This document shows, piece by piece, positions 52,231 through 62,716 of a stretch of 64,000 nt of DNA; the first letter of the stretch is position 1; each line of letters begins with the position of its first letter. The stretch comes from Lineus longissimus. Lineage: Eukaryota > Nemertea > Pilidiophora > Heteronemertea > Lineidae. The position numbers were made by a program, and so were the translations under genes. A model generated the notes under the pieces. That model was not told where the DNA came from. It made no database searches and saw only the letters and a list, made by a program, of their open reading frames with translations. The DNA lies in contig NC_088312.1 in the NCBI RefSeq assembly GCF_910592395.1, positions 6,570,001 to 6,634,000 on the forward strand, in the 5' to 3' direction.

Positions 52231-52984
52231 ATTCCAATTTTATATCAAAACCTACCTTCATGCAGACTTCCTCAACATTATTTCAAGCCTCTTTTGGAAT
52301 AAAGCGACAAAAGATTTGTTTGTAATTTACGCCTTTAGCCCCCTGGTGAGAAGAATTTAAGTTGAACCATGCTAAATTTTCTGTCAGGGGCATTTCCTTG
52401 GCGGCCAGATTTTAAGTGCCAAGGTATTACGGTTTCACAATGTGCACCCATGTTGATGGATGGAGGGACCGACGCCATTCTGAATAGTTATTTTACCTGC
52501 TCTGCACAGTACATGCCGACTGATTTCTAACTCAAAGCAAAGTTTTAGAGTGTTTTGTACCCAGGGTTTTCTGGAAAAAGCAGATTTTGATTTCTAACTC
52601 GAACCCAGTTTTTGTACTCTGTGAGGGAGCTTGTGCCACCGAATATAAAGTACTTTGACACGATCCACTCCATCATGTCTAGAAATCACACTATCGGTTT
52701 TTCATTACAATCTACTACAATTAGTCAAGCTTGAATTCCTTGGATGAATCTGGGTCGACAACTTCTTATTGATTACCTCAGCAAATAACAAACTACCGCA
52801 AATTGGAATCATATTTCTCGCCTTTAGATACTGCGGGACAAGTAAGCAAATAGTGGAGTAGCGTCTTCCTTCAAATCAAAGAATATCAGTTGTCTGGTGC
52901 CGTCAATAGCATTTTGTACGACACACGCAATCAGTTTGAATTTAATTTCTTCCACAGAAATTGAGCACACTGTGCTACATATTA

Positions 52985-53160
52985 TTGTAAACTGCCAAAT
53001 TTTTGCGGGCGGATCATTTTCGTGGATTTCGCAAATAATCTCGATATGTGAAAATAAAAATAGTGGAAATGGAAAGGAATGACGTTAAGTCTAACAAAAT
53101 GAAAATCGCGAAAAAAATATTTTCAGACATTTTTACGAATTGTGAATATAAATTGGCGGA
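52985..53160. repeat. possible dispersed repeat relic (gcggg/tcgcgaaaa type)
   Basis: The text ttttgcgggcgg, ttcgtggatttcgcaaataa and gaaaatcgcgaaaa resembles degenerate dispersed repeats common in marine invertebrate genomes. The family name is unknown to me. Confidence 0.3.
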
Positions 53161-54189
53161 AAAGTTTTTATTACTTTGATCTGAACACTAATCCTGTGCC
53201 CACAGAACAGGATGGGTGGGACACTCAACCAATAGATATTTGGATGCTGTGGTTCCGGTGGAGCACCATTCAAAATGTGACAACTCCATAAATAATCACA
53301 GACATACCTTCTCTGAAAAAAACCCACAACATTGATGATCGCCTCCAAAATCTAGCAAACGTTAGATTTCCATAAAGACAGATGCCAGGGCATCGCCTCG
53401 GATATTAAGTCATGTTTATGGATAAGAAAATCGATACACCACGTAATTTGATGAGGAGCCTCCACCAAAAATGTGCCGGAGGATAGTGCAACTAAAAGGA
53501 GAGATACGACGGCATGATGGGGAGGGAAATGCCCCGAGGTGGGAGTTAATGTATACAAGGAATACGCAGATCGCGGGGCTGACGGAGGCAATATTAGTGT
53601 TCTCATGACTGACGACATACGAGTATCACAACCAAAGTGACAACATCTTTTGGGATCCAATGACCGTTTGATGACTGCTTCAAAGTCTCCAATTTCAGGT
53701 CAGGATATGTTTGATATCTGCAATATAACATTTTCTGTTCATAACTTCACATCTGAAAAGTAATTTTTAAAAAAATCTATGTCGATGTAGTTATGCTTAT
53801 TGAAGTCTGATACATTTGAATTATAGCAAAAAAATAACAGCATGAGTTGTTAAAAAAAAGTAATCTGATATAAAGTATTTTAGTTTCATACTTACAGCCA
53901 CCATATAAGTAAAGTTGTTAGTAACTGGGCCAATTTAGCAATTAACGGTAGCAGGTCTGTTATGTCAAATAATATTAATATACAATGTGAAAATGTGCTT
54001 AACAATAAAAAGAACCGTTTATAACACTTGCACCTTTTTACATACCGTTTTCTCCGAATTCTCTTTTTTGTTATTAGAAGAATTATTTAAATGGTTCTAT
54101 GCATTTTACCATGACAACCTAGCTGACACAACACTGCTACAAGAAACCGTCTCGTGGCCATCAAAAGAAAGTGCAGACCACTGCACCAG

Positions 54190-54205
54190 TAGAGCCCCCT
54201 GGTCG
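54190..54205 (-). promoter_or_regulatory. CTCF-like motif
   Basis: The minus strand reads CGACCAGGGGGCTCTA, which matches the vertebrate CTCF core CCACCAGGGGGCGCTA at 14 of 16 positions. It is a single motif match without other support. Confidence 0.3.
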
Positions 54206-54885
54206 GCTACACTACAAGTAACCATCTTCATTTTATAGGACTTACGATTAAGGCAAACACGGTAAAAAAGTATCAACCAGTCAGCTAAGTGTCTATAGAT
54301 ACGGAGTACAATATGTGCCCTGTCACAGCAAAAGGAGGGGCATGTCGCCGAGAAGATGAGCCTAAATGACACGAGGGGATAATGGCAGAAATTGATGTAC
54401 TCAGATTTTACAAAAGGCAGACAACAGTGAAATGAACAACCAGTCCATCTGAACCTGCCAAGCTCAGACGATATGCGCCTTGTTTTGCTGTGACACATCA
54501 CATTATGTATGTCAGGGCAATAGGCTAGCTTGTCTATCTTATTCTAAACAGCAGCAAGAACTCAATATGATAATTATTGCAAAGTTGTGTAAGCAATTCG
54601 TGTTAGTGCAAGCCAAATAATGAGTAATCTTGATGCAGAAACAAATATTTGCCAATTATAAATGCACTTGCAAACAGTCTAATTTGAATAACCGATGACA
54701 GAGTCAATACTTCACTACATTAGTGTCGATTCCCTCTTGCTGATTCAGATTGACTTTTAGTTGGGAAGACGCTTTATTAGGATGCAAAGTAAACAAAACC
54801 ATCTTTCAGGTGACACTTTTAGATTCATGCTAGTTATCCTGAAGACAATAAAAGACATTGAATTCAATTGAAAACAACATAAAGG

Positions 54886-55215
54886 GGGAGTGTTGGAACT
54901 GTACTATTGTACTTTATTTTTAGCCGAAATAAAGCTGGCCCAGCAGTAACAGTTTCACTTCAACTAACTAGAGGAGGAGTGCTCAGGAGTTGTTGCTAGA
55001 ACCATACTGATTTACTCTATTCTCATCCAGAATAGAGCCAGCCCAGCAGTAACTCTTGCCTCTCCTCAACTCTTGACATGAATGAAACTAGAAAAGGAGG
55101 GCTCAGGAGGTATTGCTGGAACATGTGCAACCATACTGATGTACTTCATTTTGAACTGCACATTAGTACCAGCCTGACAGTAATTCTTGCCCTCTTAAAA
55201 CTCTGACAAGAACGA
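54886..55215. repeat. degenerate tandem repeat of about 120 bp, 3 copies
   Basis: Each copy has ggaggag/gggag followed by gt..tgg/ctcaggag, then ttgctagaacc/attgctggaac, tgta/ttact..att, then ccagc.cagcagtaa(c/t), a cttgccctct-like end and gaacgaaact/gaatgaaacta. Copies begin near 54886, 54970 and 55092. Confidence 0.7.
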
Positions 55216-55331
55216 AACTTGACTTTGAAGTGTTCCAGACTTCAATTACTGGGTTTAGTTGCGTACTTAATGACTCAAAACAGTACCAAAGAAAAAGAAT
55301 CTACCTCCTACATGATGAAACCATATCTCAC

Positions 55332-55539
55332 CTCCTTGTTTGTACGTCTGCCACTTTTTCTCTGGTTGCTTGATCTCCAGCAGAAGGTCAAACGAATACG
55401 TCGATTTGACTCCGCCAAGAATTACACCGATTGAATTGTCCTCCTCGTCATCGAATGATTTCTCGAGTGTGTTATGGAATTCATCATATTTCACAAGCCG
55501 GCAGCAATCAAGAGGGACAATGCCCTCCATACCCAATTG
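55332..55539 (-). CDS. USP47: USP47 exon o, last exon recognised
   Basis: It encodes [20 protein letters not shown], then [14 protein letters not shown], to TYKQG plus one base. The acceptor is atttaccag and the donor is gtgaga, so coding continues 3' to exons I could not find in the window. Confidence 0.92.
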
Positions 55540-58500
55540 CTGGTAAATAGAGAAGTTCTTCATGAATTGTTAGCAGAATGGGCAAGAATATTGAGCTGGC
55601 AAATAATGTTACTGTCTCCATGAAACATATTTAGAGTATGTTTTCACAAAATATGAGACCTTTGCCACACCCAAGTTCAAAGGGAGATTAAAGGCACTAG
55701 GTGGGCCACCTAAAACGATAGGGTCTCTAAAACCTCCCAGAACATTCACACCATTCACGCTTGCACAAGGGGTATTTTGAACATGGAATCAAACTTGACC
55801 CAGTTTCCGAAATGTTAGTCACCTGGACACAACCAACTGGACACCCAAGCTCTTGCCTGATCTCTTTCAACACTAAATAGCAAGAAATGATGGAATTACA
55901 TAAGCCTGTTTGTACAAGATTTGAACCCAATGTTGCCTCATGTACCTTAGCTAGCTCGGGTCCTGAAGACTTGATACTAGTAGTTACTTTATGATTTCAA
56001 CTTTTTGTTTTTTACCTTATAGGCTTGTTCGGTAGCTTCAGGTAACATCATGTCTTTGTTCACCTCAAACTTTGTGTCAATTCGTTTCTTCCACTCGGGA
56101 TGTTCACAGAACAACTTGATCTGGAAAGAAAAAAAGTTATCAGGTAAGATTGGTACCCCGGGCAATGCTGGAAAGATTCAAGTGGCCACCGCGATAATAC
56201 TCTCATCATCCACATCTCAGAGTTATCGGCTACTACTGACAGTATAATTCCCAACTGTCAGGGTGAAATAAAATATAATCATCATGACAGTTTAGGAGCC
56301 TTCTCTCCAAAACATACAGAATGTGATGTGACCATCTTACTTTGCACGTTGATCGATCTATTTCTCTCTGTTTTCTCTCATTTTCTTCTCTTTCTTTCAG
56401 TTTGCGTAACTCGACCTTGATATGATCTGGAAACTCATCTGCTTGCATAAAATCTGAAACCAAAGAAAACGGACCAATAAACATGATACTCTTTAAATGA
56501 ATGAATTCACCTCTGTATACGGAAAATTCAAAATATTGTTCTAATGCGATTTTGGTGGGGTCTGTAGCCCGGGCCTGAAAATGGCAACAGCCTTAACATT
56601 TCGAATGTCAACACCAAGATCATTCTTAAGTCTTGGTGCTTAGACAAAGAAACTCCTGCCACCGTACGCCTATGGGTTCCTGGGATCCACAGGAGACATT
56701 GTCCTCGGGCCTCAGGGATGCCAGGGTCGTTGGATGGGAGGAGTTTGGAATATGAAGCAGGGGCAGGTCCGTTTAGAAAACCTCTTCAGCATAACCTCAA
56801 ACATCAACACGGTTGCAATTATGGTACATGCAATGATCACCCGATTCCAGTTATCAAGAAGGTTAAACTGGCTAATGATGGCAAAAAATTGGGAATTCTA
56901 AAAATCATTTAGACGAGAAGAATCCAACTCACCTGCATTTATCTCTTTGTCTATCAACCTGTACATCAACATGTAGGCATTTGTGGAGCTGTGGATTGCA
57001 AGCAGCAAAAATGGGAAGGAAAAAATTATTATTAGACATTGTGAGAATAAGACAAACAATTGCGATGAGACATTGTGAGATTTCATAAAGAGAGAAAGAA
57101 AGACAATGATGATGAGACATTTTTAGATTTGACAAAGAAAGACAATTATAACAATACATTGCGACATTTGACAAAGAGAGAAGGAAAGACAATTAAGACA
57201 AAGTGATATTTGACAAAGAGATTAGACATTGTGATATTTGACAAAGGAAGAAAAACAACTATAATAATACATTGTGACATTTGACAAAGAGAGAGAAAGA
57301 TGACAATTAATTTAAGACATTGTGAAATATGACGAAGAGAGAGAGGAAGACAATTATGATTAGACATTGTGAAATTTGACAAAGAGAGGAAGAAGGATAA
57401 TTATCATTAGACATAGTGAGATTTGACGAAGAGAGGAAAAAGACAATTATGATGAGACATTGTGACATTTCATGAAAAGAGGATGAAAGAAAATTATGAT
57501 CAGACATTGTGAAATTTGACGAAGAGGAAGAAAGACAATTATGATGAGACACTGTGAAATTTGACGAAGAGAGGAAGAAAGACAATTATGATGAGACACT
57601 GTGAGGCTTGACGAAGGGGAAGAAAGACAATTATGATGAGACATTGTGACAGGATTTTTAAGAAACTAAAATATCTGGCTCTTCAGAGTCCTTTGAAAGA
57701 GACTTAAAAGCGGGATTCTCTGTACCTGAGAGCCTATGTCAGGGCAGGCTAAGATCCCACACTGGGGGTAAATGTTTAACCTGATGTGGACTCATTCCTA
57801 TGGCAAAGGTCCAAAAATGGACCATGAAGCCTAAAATGACTGTTGATTGATTGATTACCTCATGTAGGTTGAGGAATAATATCCTCGATTACCAGAGCTG
57901 CATCCACCATACGTCTTTTGGATATCATCAAAAGTAATTGCTGTCACATGCTGATCATTGAAGCTGTACCACTGACCATCCTTGAATGACCTAAACGAAA
58001 AACAACAGGTATAGGATTGACAGTTGTGATGCGTTATTTGCTAAACATGCTGTTATCATGCACTTTCCTAAGCCGGTATGACAGGAATTTAAAGTGCTAT
58101 AAAAAACAAAACAATTTAAATTGCTGCCAACGGCGATTACAGTCCCTGCTATCTGTGACTAACTGATGATTAAAGCCCTATGTGCCTCCTTGTTTTTTTG
58201 GTTCTTAGTTGGAAGACAGCAACTTCTTCTTTCCTCTCAAACTATTGATATAGTTGGTCATACAAGTAAATTAGTAGCTGTTAGTCCTCTGATTTTTCTC
58301 TTCTCTTGTCTTGACATTTGGCCAAAGTTTCCTAACGCTAAAAATCCTACAAAGGATACAATACATATGATGTATACTAAGTGCTCATGATGGACCAAAA
58401 AGAAAAGCAGCCTTACTTGATGTATGCATAGTAGTGTCCACCAGCAGCACTTCCCGAATGGATCATGATTGAGAACAGCTCATACACATATGGACCGCTG

Positions 58501-61500
58501 GTCTTGAGGTCCTTGGCATTCCTGTTATTGGCTGCTGCTTCACTACTGTCACAGATGCTGGACGTCTCACTGCTGGCTGTCGAGGTGGTGCCTGATGCAC
58601 TCACTTCGAGGTCTATGCCTTCGTCAATTGCTGAAACACAGGATAATCCAGGTGACTTTGGTTTGGGCACAATACACATTCGTGTTGCTTCCCAGTAAAC
58701 TATAACTAAGATGAGCCTAATTCCCCATTGATACTGAACAAGATATTGTAAACTATACACTCAATGCAATTTGAGAGACAAGGCATAATGGTACAAGCCT
58801 GCTGGATCCGTTGTATTGAGAGGATTTTTTATCAAAGGAGTGGAAAATATGAACAAGAAGACTTGTAATCTGATGGATTTCAACGCTGAGGACAGTTCAC
58901 TCATCCTACCTTCTTCAGTATGTTCGTCCTCCCTCATCCTGAGGACATCGCTCACTTGGTCCTCCTCATCGTCCTCTTCTGTCTTACACTCCAGACCATG
59001 GATAAGGTTGTTTAGGTTCAATACCTGAGGGAACGTCAACCTAAAAAAGATCAATATTGAGGCGTTGTACAAGTGCAGTGGAACCTCCATTCAATAAACA
59101 TCTACATCACGATACATTTAGCATTAAGGACACCACCCTGTTTAGGACAACATTTGTCAATGTCTATTTACATCATGTGACATAAAAGATGCTTTTTTAC
59201 GCCACACCATCCCTATTGCGGTGGGGTCCATCGCTTTCGCAAGTGCCTGACTGTGGGCGATTGATGACGTCTTACTTGGATGGTACATCTTTTAAGTCAT
59301 TTTTGCCAAAATAGCAGCATCTTCTTTTGTGCCAAGTCATTGAGAAACCGCAATTTAGATTAGTGTTTCTCATTTCAATTAACACTGAAAAAAGTATATT
59401 GTCAAGATTGTATTTGAGAAGAAAAATTGTAGCCACAGCAACTTACTTGTCATTCAGTTTGATTCGATGCATGGTCGTGTAATCAAAGTCAAATCTCTTC
59501 AGTTGCAGTGTCAGTAGGTACGGGAAACTCACAAACTTCAGACCCTTGAAGAGAAAGGACATCCATCGTAGAGTGAGAATTTCAAATTTCAAAGGCTCTG
59601 GGCATAATGGTCAATATGATGACCAGGTCCCAGTATTAACCAGATCCAGAACCAGAAAATACAGTCTTGTCATTAGCACAACTCACCTTATGTGCATCAC
59701 ACTTTTTGTCACATTTCTCACAGAAATACTGGTTGCTTCCTTCCAACGTCTCCGGTTGTATGAAAGCATTCAGGGCATCGGCCACACTTTCATGGGCCTT
59801 TTCTGATCCAAAGGGTCTAATCACAAGAGGGATGTCCAGATACACATCAGTTTTGGCACTCTCATATCCACACTGAAAGAAAATGGACAGATGTGACAAA
59901 ATAAAACATTGTAGAAACAAAACACACTAGCAACTAATTCTGTTCAAACTGATGAGGGCTGCTGGCAGATGTCACTGTTCTTTGAATTTTCACCTACATG
60001 TCCAAGAAACTCTTCAAAAGCATTTGTAGCTTGAGCTGCGCTGCAAGATAGACTAAGATAAACTATTGCAGAGCTCTGTGGAAGAACACAGGAGGAAGAA
60101 ATAGGAGAGTAAAAGTGACCAAGCTCTGAACAATTGGTCCCGCAATGCTCACCTCTAAACATTTGACATAATCCTTCATCTTTCCTTGATACAATTTATT
60201 AATGAGGTCTGCCTGGTCTGTGTTCTTCCATTTGGTCTCCAACGCGTCAAACATCACCCTGCAGAGCTCCTGCACATCATGTTGCTGCCAAGCTAGAAAA
60301 GGAAAGGATACTTCAGAGAAGGTGGTTCCCAGAGGAGCCAGGTCAGGCCAGATGGCAGGGACAAAACAGAATTTTGGTTAGCTAACAAAATGACAGTTCT
60401 AGCATGGCACTGAGTATGTTAGCTTATAATGTTCTAACATGACCCAGAGTTTTGGATCAGCCTACAAAGTTAACATTCCAGCATGACACAGAGTTTTTGG
60501 TTAGCTTACAAAGTTGTCACAATCTACTTCTAAAAACAAACCACACGAAGACATCCATGATGAAAGGTCTGAACACTGTCATAGTTACCTTCACTACTAT
60601 CCCAGCCAAAGCTCTTTGTCAGCCCAGTCGTCTCTACAGCTTTGCCTTTGCTCATCTACAAGAAAAAGAAACAATATTACTACAAATTGGTCCACTTCAA
60701 ATTTATGTCATTGTCCCAGTTTCTTCAACAGCAGTAGTTGAAAGTCATGTAACTACCCATTTCGGTGGGGTCAATTGTTTGTACCAAGTTGCACACATGA
60801 TAACTACACTGGCATTGTGTATAAATGAAACTGTATTTCTTTTTTCCTGACCACTGATTAAATATGAACAGTACTGCTCAAACATCGATTCTCTTTGAGC
60901 CAATATCAAGGTTGTCAAGGTTATGGTACATAGAACACAACTTACTTGTAACTGTAAGAACAACGCCTGTAGTTGATAAGGAATACTTTTGGACGCATCA
61001 TCCTCGTGGCCATCAAACTCCCATCTGTACAGGGCATTACGAAATTCAGGCGTCATGTAGACTGTCTGCAGTAAGCTATTCAGGTAACATGTCATGGCTT
61101 GATTTATAAGACCCACATAGCCTGGGGAGAAAAGGAAGAATTCGAATCAAATATCGCACATTGCTAGCTAAAACTCACTGCCACAACATTTCATCATGCA
61201 ATCTATTGAGCGGCTGGACCACTTGTTGTTTCCAAAGATTTTTTAGATTTTTTAGGTTGTGACATTGTCCTCGGCAGACCTGGAGGAGACATCACCAAGA
61301 TCAACTGCTACCGGTATATCACACAGAAGACTGTGACTCTTACTGTGATACAGGCATATGAAAGTTTTTTAACATTCTTTTTTATATTATTTTGAGCTTT
61401 GGGTTCCACATGGTTGTGTCCTTGATTTCGCCACTGTGGAAAACTAACTGCTGGTTTGACTTAGAAGAACCTATGATGGATCCAGGGGCTATGCACCAAA

Positions 61501-62716
61501 AATCACATACCTGTATCTGACTTGATCAATGAACAACTGTACGAAGAGTCTGAGTAATAGTAAGACGATGTCTGTGGTGCATACGTGTAGTTATATTCTT
61601 TTCCAACAACGCTTGATACACCCCATCCACTGGCATCTTGACCAGTATCACCCGAAGCTCCATCTGCTGGCTGGAAAAATAAAGAAGTTGTATGAGTCTC
61701 TGTCTTTACTTCTTGTTCCCTAACAAAAAGCCGAAATGTTTTTTGCATCTATAAGTGCAATCACTTCTTTATTATGCATACCAATCATAGTCTGAGCTGC
61801 TTAGTTTGCCTGACATAGAAAATGAGAAGCCTCAATCTCATGATCACGCTGGTGGAAAGAGAAAGGATTCATCTCTGGTAACAAATTTCTTTAAACTCAC
61901 ATCCAATTTTTTGGGTGCTGTTCCATCTTTCTCACCAATGCTGAAGTTGTTCCTTTTCCCATTGTAACATATATCCCTAAGGGGGCGCTCGCCTAAGCTT
62001 GCCATGGATACCTGAACAGAAGATGGAAAAGAATTGATTGTGAATGAATCAATTCATTCCATAATCTTATTTTTGATTTGATGGTTGCTATCAATTCGAA
62101 AGAGTATCAGAATTCCAAGACTAAGAGATCCTTCATACCATTCCAGGAAATATCTTCTCAGTTGATAGAATAGTAGAATTTTAATCAAATTGCCATGTTG
62201 GGAAGTGTTGCATATTGCTCTCATTTAACTCACTTTTAATGAATCTGCACATCCTGTCACTGCATTTTGATCCATTCAAAAATTTATTCTGACCACTTCC
62301 ACTCGAGAAAAGGCCCGAGGTAAGGGACATTCTTGAATAGATTAACACGACGTGATGTGACACTAAACATTCATGAGGCAAGATTGATAGCGATCTGAAT
62401 AATTTCTCATTGTCCTGGAGCAAACTGAAGGCCTAGCACTTAGCAGTCCCAAGGTTTTTAGGAGTAAGACATACGAGGATGAGGGAACCAAGGTCAAAGG
62501 GAAAGCCACTTCTCTTACCTCCCCCACTCCGCCTCCAGCAGCACAATCATAGGTCAACACAAAGGTATCTAGTTCATACCGAAACACCTTAGCAACCTCC
62601 TCAACCAATCCAATAGCAGTAGTCGATTCTGGTAGATTCAAAGTTTTTCTACCAAGTTCTGTGCTGGTCAAATCTCTGATGATACACAACACTTTGGCTT
62701 CATCAGCAGCACAAAC
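55332..62716 (-). CDS. USP47: USP47-type ubiquitin carboxyl-terminal hydrolase, catalytic half (15 exons resolved, both ends missing)
   Basis: This is a cysteine deubiquitinase of the USP family. Known for USP47: it removes ubiquitin from substrates such as DNA polymerase beta and associates with SCF/beta-TrCP, acting in the cytosol and nucleus. Fifteen exons give 2095 coding bases (about 698 codons), with GT-AG borders and phases that join without a break. In order they encode an N-terminal segment (VLCIIRD, TLNLPES), the Cys box [13 protein letters not shown] (catalytic Cys codon 61087-61089), [20 protein letters not shown], zinc-ribbon cysteines CLEC and [24 protein letters not shown], an acidic low-complexity insert, the His box [12 protein letters not shown] (His codon 58434-58436), WYSFNDQHV, and the post-catalytic IPLDCC-like stretch ([15 protein letters not shown]). 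Family members are about 1300-1400 residues, so roughly half is present. The start codon and the C-terminal Ubl-like half were not found. No frame break was seen, so I take it as a functional gene. Confidence 0.92.
56016..56120 (-). CDS. USP47: USP47 exon n (35 codons)
   Basis: It encodes [20 protein letters not shown] and on to EQAYK, the start of the first post-catalytic ubiquitin-like region in the family. The acceptor is ctttccag and the donor is gtaaaa. Confidence 0.9.
56341..56453 (-). CDS. USP47: USP47 exon m, charged helix
   Basis: It encodes [20 protein letters not shown] and on to REIDRSTCK, a charged, probably helical stretch matching the family EYPEHI..EKRQREIERNTCK. The acceptor is ggtttcag and the donor is gtaaga. 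Confidence 0.92.
56933..56988 (-). CDS. USP47: USP47 exon l (18 codons + splits)
   Basis: It encodes [18 protein letters not shown], the family STNAYMLIYRL end of the catalytic domain. The acceptor is aatccacag and the donor is gtgagt. Confidence 0.92.
57034..57653. repeat. intronic minisatellite, about 47-bp unit
   Basis: The unit gacattgtgaaatttgacga, followed by agaga, ggaagaaagac and aattatgatga, recurs about 13 times with small indels in the intron between exons k and l. The minus-strand frames over it (repeated CLIIIVF and SSSN residues) are by-products. Confidence 0.9.
57859..57990 (-). CDS. USP47: USP47 exon k, WYSFND box
   Basis: It encodes [20 protein letters not shown] and on to [11 protein letters not shown]. 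The Asn-Asp of YSFND holds the acidic triad position of USPs. The acceptor is tcgtttag and the donor is gtaatc. Confidence 0.95.
58417..58630 (-). CDS. USP47: USP47 exon j, His box
   Basis: It begins with the DEGIDLE match to the family insert, then a Ser/Thr-rich stretch, then [23 protein letters not shown]. The catalytic His codon is 58434-58436. The acceptor is gtgtttcag and the donor is gtaagg. Confidence 0.95.
58910..59040 (-). CDS. USP47: USP47 exon i, acidic insert start
   Basis: It encodes [20 protein letters not shown] followed by an acidic run ([11 protein letters not shown]) to HTEE. The position and acidity match the variable insert between the USP boxes of USP47. The acceptor is ttttttag and the donor is gtagga. 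Confidence 0.85.
59447..59544 (-). CDS. USP47: USP47 exon h (32 codons + 2 bases)
   Basis: It encodes [20 protein letters not shown] and on to HRIKLND. The acceptor is cttcaag and the donor is gtaagt. The [17 protein letters not shown] stretch is nearly invariant in USP47. Confidence 0.95.
59687..59872 (-). CDS. USP47: USP47 exon g, zinc ribbon (62 codons)
   Basis: It begins CGYESAKTD, continues [12 protein letters not shown], and ends [14 protein letters not shown], which supplies the second CxxC pair. The acceptor is ctttcag and the donor is gtgagt. Confidence 0.95.
60153..60292 (-). CDS. USP47: USP47 exon f, QHDVQEL motif
   Basis: It continues [19 protein letters not shown] to [11 protein letters not shown] begins the first zinc-ribbon CxxC pair, completed in exon g. 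The acceptor is tttctag and the donor is gtgagc. Confidence 0.95.
60371..60516. repeat. intronic tandem repeat of about 44 bp, about 4 units
   Basis: The unit ttttggttagcttacaaagt, followed by an attccagcatgacacagag-like stretch, recurs at about 60372, 60450 and 60495, with one shortened copy in between. It lies in the intron between exons e and f. Confidence 0.7.
60589..60655 (-). CDS. USP47: USP47 exon e (22 codons + 1 base)
   Basis: It encodes [20 protein letters not shown] plus SE. The acceptor is tttcttgtag and the donor is gtaact. The family FGWDSSE motif sits at the splice to exon f. Confidence 0.9.
60946..61121 (-). CDS. USP47: USP47 exon d, Cys box
   Basis: It completes G, then reads [18 protein letters not shown] and on to QALFLQLQ. 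The catalytic cysteine is in AMTCYL (61087-61089). [10 protein letters not shown] and SIPYQLQ are strongly conserved in the family. The acceptor is ctccccag and the donor is gtaag. Confidence 0.95.
61511..61670 (-). CDS. USP47: USP47 exon c (53 codons + 1 base)
   Basis: It encodes [10 protein letters not shown]... to SCSLIKSDT. The Ser/Tyr-rich end matches the family YSYSSILNKSETG just before the Cys box. The acceptor is tttttccag and the donor is gtatgt. Confidence 0.85.
61901..62011 (-). CDS. USP47: USP47 exon b (37 codons, phase 0-0)
   Basis: It encodes [20 protein letters not shown]... to KKLD, with GEKDG matching the family TDKDGE stretch. The acceptor is tctgttcag and the donor is gtgagt. 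Confidence 0.8.
62519..62716 (-). CDS. USP47: USP47 exon a (66 codons, phase 0-0)
   Basis: It encodes [20 protein letters not shown]... to GGGVGE. The acceptor is ...attcagcag and the donor is gtaagag. It matches the VLCII and TLNLP region of family N-termini. The exon begins in frame without a Met, so at least one upstream exon exists. Confidence 0.85.

Larger units (their letters stand above)
51113..52497. mobile_element. compound repeat B: X-core(7)-Y-X
   Basis: This locus has the same organisation as the 28.2-30.8 kb locus: X (gcacccatgttg, gaatagttatttt, gctctgctgagctaaa, aagcccaagggcctgg), seven 128-bp cores (51335-52230), Y (attccaattttatatcaaaa) and a partial X (to about 52497). Most cores here carry acaaggtcaatg where locus A has actaggacaatg, so the arrays expanded separately. 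There is no coding capacity. Confidence 0.6.
52498..54885. other. intergenic or USP47 intron, no exon recognised
   Basis: This is where the 3' half of the USP47-type gene would be expected, but no matching exon was recognised by reading. A dispersed-repeat relic lies near 52.98-53.16 kb. Minus frames at 53352-53660 and 54106-54501 resemble no family I know. Confidence 0.4.

Noticed and set aside
57146-57644. overlapping minus frames with repeated CLIIIVF
   Set aside because: They are by-products of the 47-bp intronic minisatellite.
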